A DNA stretch of 9,698 nucleotides from Candidatus Nomurabacteria bacterium (GCA_020846955.1 JADLCZ010000037.1:1-9698), one strand, 5' to 3'. Shown: positions 1-6,772, counted from the stretch's first letter. Numbers and translations are program-made. Notes: a model not told the origin generated them from the sequence alone.

Positions 1-47
1 CCCCATATTCCTCTGTATCCCGTAACTTGCAAAGTTGGCTGTGTCAT
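1..47 (-). CDS. Probable start of a phosphohexomutase (PGM/PMM-like) gene, partial
   Basis: Reading the minus strand from the ATG at 47 gives 15 open codons, MTQPTLQVTGYRGIW, and the partial codon at the edge starts GG, so Gly would follow. A hydrophobic strand followed by a G-[YVI]-R-G-I turn is typical of the N-terminus of the alpha-D-phosphohexomutase family (phosphoglucomutase, phosphomannomutase, phosphoglucosamine mutase), where this loop contributes to phosphosugar binding. The start is supported by an extended -10 motif on the same strand ending 6 bases upstream, the spacing also seen at purSL, purD and purE. Only the first few residues are visible, so the family call rests on one short motif. 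A second in-register-shifted ATG at 51 is also open to the edge, but it gives an unrecognisable peptide. Confidence 0.4.
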   Translation of the reverse strand, partial: MTQPTLQVTGYRGIW

Positions 48-53
48 TCATCA

Positions 54-62
54 ATAATAACA
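54..62 (-). promoter_or_regulatory. Extended -10 promoter of the divergent gene
   Basis: On the minus strand, bases 62 to 54 read TGTTATTAT, an extended -10 (TGn plus TATTAT, five of six matches to TATAAT). It ends 6 bases before the ATG at 47, so transcription would begin at or next to the start codon. It lies back to back with the purSL promoter. Confidence 0.45.
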
Positions 63-65
63 TAT

Positions 66-94
66 TTGTAATAAGAGCAAAAATAGTCTAATAT
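66..94 (+). promoter_or_regulatory. Promoter of purSL-purQ, probably giving a leaderless mRNA
   Basis: TTGTAA at 66-71 (four of six matches to TTGACA), a 17-base spacer, and TAATAT at 89-94 (four of six) form a plausible sigma-70-type promoter. The -10 ends 6 bases before the ATG at 101, placing the predicted transcript start on or next to the start codon. No Shine-Dalgarno sequence precedes the gene. Only 53 bases separate it from the divergent start at 47, so there is no room for a 5' riboswitch. Confidence 0.5.
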
Positions 95-100
95 GTGTGT

Positions 101-3064
101 ATGATTTCAAGGATTTATGTAATTCCTAATGAGCAAAATGGCAAAGGCAAAGTATTGCCTTTTAACAACTTAGGTTTATCTGGCAAAGTTTTAGGGGTAT
201 CAATTATTGATTCTTACCTTATCAATGCCAATCTATCACAACATGATTTAGAAAAAATAGGTCAATCTCTCATAAATAAAAAGCTTGAAACTTTCTCTAT
301 TAATCAATTACCAAACTTGGTAAATTTTTCATATGTACTCGAAATTGGTTTTGCGCCAGGAGTGACAGACAACGTAGCTCATACAGTAATGGAGAGTGTT
401 AGCGATTTACTTAAAAGACCGTTTAGTGATGGCGAGGCAGTATATACCTCGAAGGTTTTTTTATTATCTGGAAATATAACAAAGAAAGACGTAGAAACAA
501 TTGCATTCTCATTACATAATCCACTAATCGAAAGGGCAACAATCGTACAGGTAACAAATGAATTAAAAAATAAAGGATTATCATTATATGTTCCTGAAGT
601 TGTCTTACCACAAAAGAAAGAGTGTATAGTTGTACCACTTATAAATGCGAGAGACGAAGAATTGATTAAAATTGGTAAGGAGGGAATACTCGACCCAGAT
701 GGTACTCGTCGTGGACCACTAGCATTGGATCTAGAGAGTATGAAAGTGATCCAAAACTTTTTCCGAGAGTTGAAACGCAATCCTACTGACATAGAATTGG
801 AATCTTTGGCTCAAACTTGGAGTGAGCACTGCAAGCATACAATTTTTGCAAATTCGATTGATGATATTAAAGACGGCCTATATAAATCTTATATAAAAAA
901 GGCGACAAATGATATACGGAAAATAAAAGGCAAGAAGGATTTCTGTCTTTCTGTTTTTTCTGATAATGCTGGGGGAATTATTTTTGATAATAAATATATG
1001 GTTAGTCACAAAGTGGAGACGCACAATAGTCCGTCAGCGCTTGATCCATTTGGTGGAGCAATTACAGGGATTGTGGGAGTTAATCGAGATACAATTGGGT
1101 TCGGTATGGGATCTAAACCTATTGCTAATGTATATGGATTCTGTTTCGGATATCCAAATGACATACGACCACTTTATAAAGACAAAAAATTGAAACAACA
1201 AATGCTCCCACCAGCACGTATTATTGATGGAGTTATAAAAGGTATTAATGCTGGAGGAAACTGTTCAGGAATTCCTACTATAAATGGATTTACAAAATTC
1301 GATGATCGTTATCGTGGCAAGCCACTAGTATTTGCTGGGACTATTGGATTGAGCCCTCGTATTGTAAATGGCAAGGATGCTACAGAAAAAAGTGCAAAGC
1401 CTGGTGACTATATAGTAGTAGTTGGCGGCAAGGTGGGGCTCGATGGTGTGCACGGTGCGACATTTTCATCTGTAGTATTAGATTCTGCAAGCCCTGCTAC
1501 TGCTGTGCAAATTGGTGATCCAATTACACAAAAGAAGTTAAGTGACGCAATAGTGAAGGAAGCTCGGGATAGGAATTTGTACAATAGTATTACTGACAAT
1601 GGGGCCGGAGGAATATCTTGTTCAGTAGCCGAGATGGCCAAGGAGTGTGGTGGAGCAATTGTTGATATTGAGAACGTGCCACTAAAATATCCAGGGTTGT
1701 CCCCATGGCAAATTTGGATTTCCGAATCGCAAGAACGTATCACTTTGTCAGTACCAAAAAATAAATGGGATGAGTTTAAAAATTTGATGGAAAGTCGTGG
1801 AGTACAAGCTTCTGTAATTGGAGAATTTAGCAAGAATAAAAATTGTGTTGTCCGCCAAAATGGCAAAGTGATTATGGATATGCCAATGGAGTTTTTGCAC
1901 AACGGCTTGCCAACTCGCCAACTTCATTCAAAAAGTGAAGTGAAAGTTTATTATGAACCCAAACTACCGAGTGGCACATCTCGCACAAAAGAATTCTTGA
2001 AACTCGTTGGCTCTGAGAATCTAGGAAGTAACAGATGGATTTCTGAGCAATACGATCATGAAGTGCAATCCTCATCTGTCATTAAGCCACTATCTGGCGC
2101 GGGGCTTATCAATACTGATGCGCAAGTGATCAAGCCAATTTTTGATTCCGATCGTGCAGTGGTTGTGACATCAAGCGTCTATCCATCATATGGAGATATT
2201 AGTACTTATGATATGACATCTTGCGCAATTGATACTGCCGTTCGTAATGCAATTTGTGCAGGAGGCACACTTGATCATTTAGCAATACTGGACAATACTT
2301 GCTGGTGCTCTTCGTACGATCCAATTCGCCTTGGGCAATTGGTAGATGCGATCAAATCTTGCTACGATACGGCAGTTGATTATGGTACACCATTTATTTC
2401 TGGTAAAGATAGTATGTTCAATGACTTCAAAGGTTATGACAAGGATGGTAATTTTGTCGCTATTTCAATTCCACCAACATTATTAATTTCCGCAATTGGT
2501 GTGATGAAAGATTATAACAAGGCTGTTACTCCAGAATTCAAAATTATAGGGGATATAATTTATGTACTAGGGGAGACGCACGACGAGCTCGGTGCAGGTG
2601 AATATTACAAACAAATCGGCAAAAATGTTGCTATAGGTAACATAACACCAAAAGTAGATACAAAAAAGAATACAAAAATTTACAAAGCTCTTGAAAAAGT
2701 AATTAGTAAAAATCTCGTTGCAAGTGCGATCTCGGTAAATTCTGGTGGTCTTGCCCAAGCATTGGTAAAAGCAAGTGTTGGAGGAGGCTTGGGTATAAAT
2801 GTTGATCTTAAAAAGCTCACAGGTAGTGCCACAAATATAGATGCAAAATTATTCTCCGAAAGTCAGGGACGAATTGTTGTAAGTATTGCGAAAAATAATG
2901 TGAAAGCTTTTGAGAATTTGGTAAAAAATATTCCATACACAAAGATTGGCACAGTTTCAAAAGACCAAAATTTTGTAATCAAAAATGGTAAGGATAAAAT
3001 TGTAGATACAAAAGTCGACACAATTTCGAGAATCTACAATTCATTTTCAAATAGTTTTAAATAA
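101..3064 (+). CDS. purL: Phosphoribosylformylglycinamidine synthase, PurS-PurL fusion subunit
   Basis: This is the ATP-dependent subunit that turns FGAR plus ammonia into FGAM, using ammonia supplied by the glutaminase PurQ. The protein has 987 residues, against roughly 740 for a small PurL. The extra N-terminus carries two PurS-like repeats, about residues 4-72 and 78-152; the second has the PurS signatures APGVTD and NPLIE. The FGAR-AT linker (165-235) leads to WSEHCKH at 240-246, which holds the conserved His. The first PurM-like half has KVETHNSPSALDPFGGA at 304-320, with Ser where many PurLs have a second His, and TDNGAGGI at 498-505. The second half has SGKDSM at 767-772. ATG 101 is chosen over GTG 95 because the -10 box ends at 94. 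The stop is one base before purQ, indicating one operon. The PurS fusion explains the absence of a separate purS. Confidence 0.95.
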   Translation: MISRIYVIPNEQNGKGKVLPFNNLGLSGKVLGVSIIDSYLINANLSQHDLEKIGQSLINKKLETFSINQLPNLVNFSYVLEIGFAPGVTDNVAHTVMESVSDLLKRPFSDGEAVYTSKVFLLSGNITKKDVETIAFSLHNPLIERATIVQVTNELKNKGLSLYVPEVVLPQKKECIVVPLINARDEELIKIGKEGILDPDGTRRGPLALDLESMKVIQNFFRELKRNPTDIELESLAQTWSEHCKHTIFANSIDDIKDGLYKSYIKKATNDIRKIKGKKDFCLSVFSDNAGGIIFDNKYMVSHKVETHNSPSALDPFGGAITGIVGVNRDTIGFGMGSKPIANVYGFCFGYPNDIRPLYKDKKLKQQMLPPARIIDGVIKGINAGGNCSGIPTINGFTKFDDRYRGKPLVFAGTIGLSPRIVNGKDATEKSAKPGDYIVVVGGKVGLDGVHGATFSSVVLDSASPATAVQIGDPITQKKLSDAIVKEARDRNLYNSITDNGAGGISCSVAEMAKECGGAIVDIENVPLKYPGLSPWQIWISESQERITLSVPKNKWDEFKNLMESRGVQASVIGEFSKNKNCVVRQNGKVIMDMPMEFLHNGLPTRQLHSKSEVKVYYEPKLPSGTSRTKEFLKLVGSENLGSNRWISEQYDHEVQSSSVIKPLSGAGLINTDAQVIKPIFDSDRAVVVTSSVYPSYGDISTYDMTSCAIDTAVRNAICAGGTLDHLAILDNTCWCSSYDPIRLGQLVDAIKSCYDTAVDYGTPFISGKDSMFNDFKGYDKDGNFVAISIPPTLLISAIGVMKDYNKAVTPEFKIIGDIIYVLGETHDELGAGEYYKQIGKNVAIGNITPKVDTKKNTKIYKALEKVISKNLVASAISVNSGGLAQALVKASVGGGLGINVDLKKLTGSATNIDAKLFSESQGRIVVSIAKNNVKAFENLVKNIPYTKIGTVSKDQNFVIKNGKDKIVDTKVDTISRIYNSFSNSFK

Positions 3065-3065
3065 T

Positions 3066-3845
3066 ATGAAAAATAAAATTCCAAAAATCATAGTGATGTC
3101 GGGATATGGGCTCAATTGCGAGGAGGAGACTAAGTACGCTTTCGAATGGGCAGGGGGCAAGGCCGATATTGTGCACATCAATGATTTGATTGCGAACCCA
3201 AAGCTCCTTTCACAGTATGACATCTTAGCTTTCCCTGGGGGATTCTCTTATGGAGATGATACAGGTAGTGGCAAGGCTTATGCCAATAAATTCCGTAATC
3301 ATCTACAGAAGGAACTTGATGAATTTATCATTCGTGAGACATTGGTGATTGGTATTTGTAATGGCTTCCAAATTATTACAAATCTAGGTCTTGTACCTGG
3401 AGCACTCGCTCATAATGCTAGTGGTATGTATATTGACCGCTGGGTAGATATGAAGTGTGTGGGGAATAGCCCATGGCTCAAAGGAATCAAATCAATTTCA
3501 CTACCGATTGCACATGGTGAAGGGCGATATGTAATAGGGGACGATGAATATAAAAAGATGATGAAGAATGGTCAAATAGCATTCCAATATACAAAAGGTG
3601 AGATTTGCGACTTCCAAAATTTGTCTGCGAATCCAAATGGTGCAATGCACGATGTAGCAGGTGTATTGTCCGCAAATGGCCGAATCCTTGGTATGATGCC
3701 ACACCCTGAAAGGGGAATGTTCTTCCAGCAAAGACCCGATGCGCAATTGCAGAAAGAAATTCTAAAAAGGAAAAATAAAAAAACACCGAAAGAAGGTCCA
3801 GGGCTAATTCTTTTCAAGAATGCGGTAAATTATTTTAGAAAATAA
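3066..3845 (+). CDS. purQ: Phosphoribosylformylglycinamidine synthase, glutaminase subunit PurQ
   Basis: This class I glutamine amidotransferase hydrolyses glutamine and channels ammonia to PurSL for FGAM synthesis. Visible features are the N-terminal strand and SGYGLNCEEET (12-22), PGGFSYGDD (57-65), the nucleophile elbow GICNGFQ with Cys98, and MPHPER with His213 and Glu215, which completes the Cys-His-Glu triad. SHGEGR-like AHGEGR lies at 149-154. At 259 residues it is longer than the roughly 227-residue Bacillus-type PurQ and nearer in style to the glutaminase domain of large single-chain PurL; the extra length includes a Lys-rich stretch near 230-243. It starts one base after the purSL stop (TAA-t-ATG) with no Shine-Dalgarno, so translation probably depends on coupling to purSL. 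A strong terminator follows about 120 bases downstream. Confidence 0.95.
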   Translation: MKNKIPKIIVMSGYGLNCEEETKYAFEWAGGKADIVHINDLIANPKLLSQYDILAFPGGFSYGDDTGSGKAYANKFRNHLQKELDEFIIRETLVIGICNGFQIITNLGLVPGALAHNASGMYIDRWVDMKCVGNSPWLKGIKSISLPIAHGEGRYVIGDDEYKKMMKNGQIAFQYTKGEICDFQNLSANPNGAMHDVAGVLSANGRILGMMPHPERGMFFQQRPDAQLQKEILKRKNKKTPKEGPGLILFKNAVNYFRK

Positions 3846-3936
3846 ATTCTGTTAGTACCCATGGTACTCCATTTTTGAATCTGTAACAGATTGGGACGGC
3901 CGTCCGCAAGTGTTGCATTTGTGTTTTTAATATTCG

Positions 3937-3954
3937 CTTATTCGTGCGAATAGG
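3937..3954. repeat. 18-bp palindromic repeat, copy 1
   Basis: CTTATTCGTGCGAATAGG matches the copy at 4009-4026 at 16 of 18 positions. It forms the core of a longer hairpin, 3932-3959, in which all 13 pairs form if G-U is allowed. The pair of copies flanks the terminator at 3968-3993. Confidence 0.7.
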
Positions 3955-3967
3955 CGAGTTGTTACCT

Positions 3968-3993
3968 CCCTAGGTCAGACCTAGGGAATTTTT
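3968..3993 (+). terminator. Rho-independent terminator of purSL-purQ
   Basis: CCCTAGGT (3968-3975), a CAG loop and ACCTAGGG (3979-3986) make a perfect 8-bp stem, followed by AATTTTT. There is no T-run on the other strand, so it acts on rightward transcription. It isolates purSL-purQ from the membrane protein gene. Confidence 0.8.
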
Positions 3994-4008
3994 ATAAATT
4001 CTTATTGT

Positions 4009-4026
4009 CTTATTCGTACGAATGGG
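4009..4026. repeat. 18-bp palindromic repeat, copy 2
   Basis: CTTATTCGTACGAATGGG contains the perfect 12-bp palindrome ATTCGTACGAAT. It starts 72 bases after copy 1 and ends 37 bases upstream of the TTGACA box of the next gene, which would suit an operator or a processing site. Confidence 0.65.
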
Positions 4027-4063
4027 TAAATAGAGATTTTATATATTGAACCAGTACGGGGGC

Positions 4064-4092
4064 TTGACAAATCGCTATATATATATTAGTTT
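4064..4092 (+). promoter_or_regulatory. Probable promoter of the membrane protein gene
   Basis: A perfect -35 hexamer TTGACA lies at 4064-4069, followed by an alternating AT tract. The -10 is ambiguous: TTAGTT (4086-4091, 16-base spacer) or TAGTTT (4087-4092, 17-base spacer). It follows a terminator, so the gene needs its own promoter. Confidence 0.5.
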
Positions 4093-4108
4093 TAAAAGAA
4101 AAAGTACC

Positions 4109-4633
4109 ATGAAAAAGCTATTAAATTTAATTAAGAAAATCCCAAGGGGATTCATTTTGACGGTTGTTGTTGTGTTCGGCACAATCGTAGGATTATCATT
4201 TGTACTGAGTTTTTATCAGCCAGTGGCAAAAAACTATGCATGCAAAAAGTATTCTGTAGAATGCGAACTCGAGAAGGACCGGATTGTGTTTATTCCAATC
4301 GAGTACGACTCTACCCTTACCGATGCGCTTGGCTTTCAAATCAACCGGGAAAAATTTCAGTGGTATGTGGCAAGTACTAAGGTTAAGCAAATAATACCTA
4401 CAACTTTCTCTATTCAAGTCGGAGGTGATTTCAATACTGGCCCTGTTTACGAAGACTTTCCGTCACCGCAGCAGGTTATTGAACATTCTGAAGCTAAGAT
4501 AGACACAGTAGATATTTCTAATGTAATTCCTGGTGTTACCAAAGCCGCCGTTTTGGTTTCTGGTCCTCATGAATTTATTCTTGATCGTTCCAGCAGTTTA
4601 AATATTGAAATTGCCTTTGGCAAGAAAAAGTAA
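4109..4633 (+). CDS. Membrane-anchored protein of unknown function
   Basis: I do not recognise this 174-residue protein. A basic N-terminus (MKKLLNLIKKIPR) is followed by one hydrophobic segment at about 14-36, then a soluble part with two cysteines (Cys45, Cys52) and a predicted beta-rich stretch to the C-terminus, which ends in GKKK. Under the positive-inside rule the N-terminus would be cytoplasmic and the rest outside the membrane; no signal peptidase site stands out. ATG 4109 is chosen because it begins the Lys-rich anchor; an upstream in-frame start near 4046 would put 21 residues encoded by the promoter region in front of it. Only a weak purine-rich stretch (GAAAAAG) precedes it. It interrupts the purine genes between two terminators, so it is probably transcribed alone and need not function in purine synthesis. 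Confidence 0.7.
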   Translation: MKKLLNLIKKIPRGFILTVVVVFGTIVGLSFVLSFYQPVAKNYACKKYSVECELEKDRIVFIPIEYDSTLTDALGFQINREKFQWYVASTKVKQIIPTTFSIQVGGDFNTGPVYEDFPSPQQVIEHSEAKIDTVDISNVIPGVTKAAVLVSGPHEFILDRSSSLNIEIAFGKKK

Positions 4634-4656
4634 GCTGATTCCCTAAAGAAAAAAAG

Positions 4657-4688
4657 TTCCCGACTCCGGTTGGGAATTTTTGCTTTTT
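4657..4688 (+). terminator. Rho-independent terminator after the membrane protein gene
   Basis: TTCCCGAC (4657-4664) pairs with GTTGGGAA (4669-4676) around a TCCG loop, which makes a stable C(UNCG)G tetraloop in RNA. The 3' side runs into TTTTTGCTTTTT. It separates this gene from purF. Confidence 0.85.
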
Positions 4689-4703
4689 ATATGAGGAGTT
4701 TTT

Positions 4704-4712
4704 TGCTATACT
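4704..4712 (+). promoter_or_regulatory. Extended -10 promoter of purF-purN
   Basis: TGCTATACT is an extended -10 with TATACT at 4707-4712 (five of six matches). No good -35 is seen, only a T-rich stretch near 4684-4689. It ends 9 bases before the purF ATG, so the mRNA leader would be only about 3 bases. Confidence 0.6.
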
Positions 4713-4721
4713 GTGAATCTA

Positions 4722-6119
4722 ATGGAAAACTTAAATGAAAAATGTGCGGTTGTGGGAATATATGCAGATGGTGGGCAGGTAGCACGCCATGCTTTTTTTG
4801 CTTTGTTTGCTTTGCAACACAGAGGGCAGGAAGCAAGTGGTATTACAACAAGTGATGGCAGTAATTTATATACTCACAAAGGCGCAGGGCTTGTATCGGG
4901 TGTATATACAGAGGAAACAATTAAGCCATTGGTGGGCCACATTGCAATTGGCCATAATAGGTATTCTACATCTGGCGGGAGTGCGCTTGACCATGCTCAA
5001 CCAGTACTCAATGTTGAGAATGATTTTGCACTTGCGCACAATGGCAATTTACCAAGCGTAAAAGCTCTACAAGAATTCTTACAGTCAAAAAATGCTCTCA
5101 AGAATGATCGCTCCGATTCTGAATTGATAGCAGATGCAATTGGAGTGTATCTGGCAGAGGGAATGAATATCGAAGAAAGCGTAAGTAAAATTTTCCCATT
5201 AATGACAGGATCATTTTCTATAACAATGATGACCAAAGATACTCTTATTGTAATCCGTGATTCCTACGGTATGCGACCACTTGCACTTGGTAAATTGGGG
5301 AGTGGATTTGTTGTGGCATCTGAGACTTGCGCACTCAAAACTATTGGCGCAGAGTTTGTCCGTGAAGTAGTGCCCGGGGAAATGCTTGTAATAAACAAAC
5401 AAGGATTGAAGAGTGTAAAATTGGCCGAAGCCATTCCAAGACATGATATTTTTGAATTCGTGTATTTCGCTCGACCTGACAGTATATTGGCTGGTAGATC
5501 TGTTTATGAAGTTCGCAAACAATCAGGTATTACTCTTGCAGAGGAATTTACAAAAAATGCGGACATTGTTGTGCCAGTGCCCGATACTGCTATGCCTGTG
5601 GCAATTGGATTCTCGCAAAAGTCAGGGCTTCCTCTCGAACTTGGCTTGATCAAGAACCGTTATGTGCATCGTACATTTATAGAGCCCGACCAAGAGTCCC
5701 GCGAGCATTCTGTAGCACTGAAATTAATTCCAATGCCCGAAGTATTGAAAGATAAAAGAGTAATTGTTATAGATGACTCAATCGTGCGAGGTACAACAAG
5801 CAGGAAGTTGGTAGAGAATTTATTCAAAGCAGGTGCAAAAGAAGTGCATTTCCTAATTTCTTCTCCGCCTGTTCGATTCCCTGATTTCTACGGTATCGAT
5901 ACTCCCAAGCAGAGTGACCTGATTGCATCTCATAAAACAGTCGAGGAGATTCGAGAATTCCTTGGTGCGACATCACTACATTTCCTAACACTTGATGGAT
6001 TGATCAAATCAATTGGCCTTCCAAAAGATCAGCTTTCGACATCATTTTTCACTGGCGAGTATCCTATAGATATATTAGAGCGTAAGAATGAAGTTAGTTA
6101 TGACGTCCCAACAGAATAA
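4722..6119 (+). CDS. purF: Amidophosphoribosyltransferase (glutamine PRPP amidotransferase)
   Basis: PurF catalyses the committed step, PRPP plus glutamine to 5-phosphoribosylamine. The 465-residue protein has an Ntn glutaminase domain followed by a phosphoribosyltransferase domain. The nucleophile is Cys8 in NEKCAVVGI, implying removal of a 7-residue propeptide as in Bacillus PurF. Arg80 (GHNRYST), Asn107-Gly108 (AHNGNL) and Asp132 (SDSE) complete the glutamine site. The PRPP loop VIVIDDSIVRGTT is at 347-359. The four cysteines that bind the [4Fe-4S] cluster in Bacillus PurF align with Asp242, Asp388, Ser439 and Phe442, so no cluster is expected, as in the E. coli enzyme. ATG 4722 is preferred to GTG 4713, which touches the -10 box. 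A GAGGAG at 4693-4698 is too far upstream to be its ribosome binding site. purN follows one base after the stop. Confidence 0.95.
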   Translation: MENLNEKCAVVGIYADGGQVARHAFFALFALQHRGQEASGITTSDGSNLYTHKGAGLVSGVYTEETIKPLVGHIAIGHNRYSTSGGSALDHAQPVLNVENDFALAHNGNLPSVKALQEFLQSKNALKNDRSDSELIADAIGVYLAEGMNIEESVSKIFPLMTGSFSITMMTKDTLIVIRDSYGMRPLALGKLGSGFVVASETCALKTIGAEFVREVVPGEMLVINKQGLKSVKLAEAIPRHDIFEFVYFARPDSILAGRSVYEVRKQSGITLAEEFTKNADIVVPVPDTAMPVAIGFSQKSGLPLELGLIKNRYVHRTFIEPDQESREHSVALKLIPMPEVLKDKRVIVIDDSIVRGTTSRKLVENLFKAGAKEVHFLISSPPVRFPDFYGIDTPKQSDLIASHKTVEEIREFLGATSLHFLTLDGLIKSIGLPKDQLSTSFFTGEYPIDILERKNEVSYDVPTE

Positions 6120-6120
6120 A

Positions 6121-6720
6121 ATGCAAATAGTTGTTCTTATCTCCAATACTGGAACTGGAAGTAATCTAAAGGCAATTATTGAAGGGGTTACAAGTGGCCA
6201 AATAAATGCCGAGATTTGTGCTGTGATTTCCGACACAGAAAGTGCTCTTGGTTTAAAATATGCGAGAGTAAATAATATTCCAATTGAAATTTGTCCAGCC
6301 AAGGAAGATTTGTTGGCTCTATTACAGAAACTGAATCCCGATTTTATATGTTTGGCAGGGTGGAAAAAGATAATTTTGGATGAAGTGATTACCGCATATC
6401 CTGATAGGATTCTTAATTTGCACCCAGGTTTGATCCCTGATACAACAAATGGAACAATTGCAAACCCCGATGGAACTCTTGCTTTGTGGAACAAAGGAAT
6501 GCTTGCGGACAAAGCTGTCAAAAATTTTTTAGACAATAAAAGTACTTTTGCTGGTTCGTCTATACATTTCCTCACACTTAATTTTGATTTTGGCCCTGTT
6601 CTCGGCCGGATTTTTGAGCAAATTCAAAATGATGATACGGTAGAATCCTTGTATGCTAGATTGAAAAAGAAAGAGAATGAGCTCTATGTACAATTGTTGC
6701 AGAAAATTACAAATTCTTAA
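6121..6720 (+). CDS. purN: Phosphoribosylglycinamide formyltransferase PurN, with a variant folate loop
   Basis: PurN transfers a formyl group from 10-formyltetrahydrofolate to GAR, giving FGAR. In 199 residues it shows the phosphate-binding GTGSNL (11-16), LAGWKKI (78-84), and the catalytic Asn99, His101 and Asp156 (NLHP and NFDFGP), with His149 in SSIHFL. The distance from His101 to His149 is 48 residues, against 29 between the matching His108 and His137 of E. coli. The extra 19 residues fall in the loop that covers the folate there, and the GLHTH-type motif is missing. Yeast ADE8 also departs from E. coli in this loop. The start is ATG 6121, one base after purF (TAA-a-ATG), with no Shine-Dalgarno; the frame is open upstream to 6088 inside purF, but those residues are not homologous. 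Another folate-dependent formyltransferase is less likely in this context. Confidence 0.9.
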   Translation: MQIVVLISNTGTGSNLKAIIEGVTSGQINAEICAVISDTESALGLKYARVNNIPIEICPAKEDLLALLQKLNPDFICLAGWKKIILDEVITAYPDRILNLHPGLIPDTTNGTIANPDGTLALWNKGMLADKAVKNFLDNKSTFAGSSIHFLTLNFDFGPVLGRIFEQIQNDDTVESLYARLKKKENELYVQLLQKITNS

Positions 6721-6757
6721 AAGGATGTAACATTAAATACCCAAAAGAGCAAAAATA

Positions 6758-6766
6758 TGGTAAATT
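6758..6766 (+). promoter_or_regulatory. Possible extended -10 promoter of purD
   Basis: TGGTAAATT in the 52-base gap after purN has TG one base before TAAATT (6761-6766). It ends 6 bases before the purD ATG, matching purSL and purE. No convincing -35 is seen and there is no terminator after purN, so purD may also be reached by readthrough from purF. Confidence 0.4.
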
Positions 6767-6772
6767 TAATTT

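Larger units (their letters stand above)
3854..4026. repeat. Run of consecutive palindromes between purQ and the membrane protein gene
   Basis: The 263 bases between purQ and the next start codon contain six inverted repeats in a row: AGTACC-CAT-GGTACT (3854-3868), AATCTGT-A-ACAGATT (3878-3892), the perfect 12-bp palindrome GGACGGCCGTCC (3894-3905), a 13-pair hairpin (3932-3959, two G-U pairs), the terminator hairpin (3968-3986), and the perfect palindrome ATTCGTACGAAT (4012-4023). The first is followed three bases later by TTTTT and could be a weak early terminator for purQ. I recognise no known RNA family or mobile element here. Possible readings are a structured RNA, a set of operator sites, or REP-like repeats. 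Confidence 0.6.

Noticed and set aside
1..51. Divergent start at the ATG at 51 instead of 47
   Set aside because: The peptide is unrecognisable, whereas the frame from 47 gives a phosphohexomutase-like motif and the expected 6-base spacing to a -10 box.
48..100. Purine riboswitch or B. subtilis-type PurR box upstream of purSL
   Set aside because: The gap is only 53 bases, holds the two divergent promoters, and contains neither a purine-aptamer layout nor a CGAAC/GTTCG pair.
379..792. Open frame of 137 codons on the minus strand within purSL
   Set aside because: It is antisense to the PurS and linker part of purSL, which is clearly coding.
1408..1902. Open frame of 164 codons on the minus strand within purSL
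   Set aside because: It lies opposite conserved PurL sequence, its translation shows no recognisable domain, and no promoter or ribosome site precedes it.
4071..4087. TA-repeat tract as a phase-variable microsatellite
   Set aside because: The alternating stretch is too short and is better read as the AT-rich region of the promoter.
4693..4698. GAGGAG as the Shine-Dalgarno of purF
   Set aside because: It is 23 bases upstream of the ATG and would lie upstream of the predicted transcript start.
4713..4721. GTG 4713 as the purF start
   Set aside because: It directly abuts the -10 box, and the added residues are not needed: ATG 4722 already gives a normal propeptide before the catalytic Cys.
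6075..6575. Open frame of 166 codons on the minus strand across the purF end and purN
   Set aside because: It is antisense to conserved PurN and has no independent coding evidence.
6725..6730. ATG-TAA minimal start-stop element preceded by AAGG after purN
   Set aside because: The AAGG touches the ATG, so it cannot act as a ribosome site, and a six-base match like this is expected by chance.
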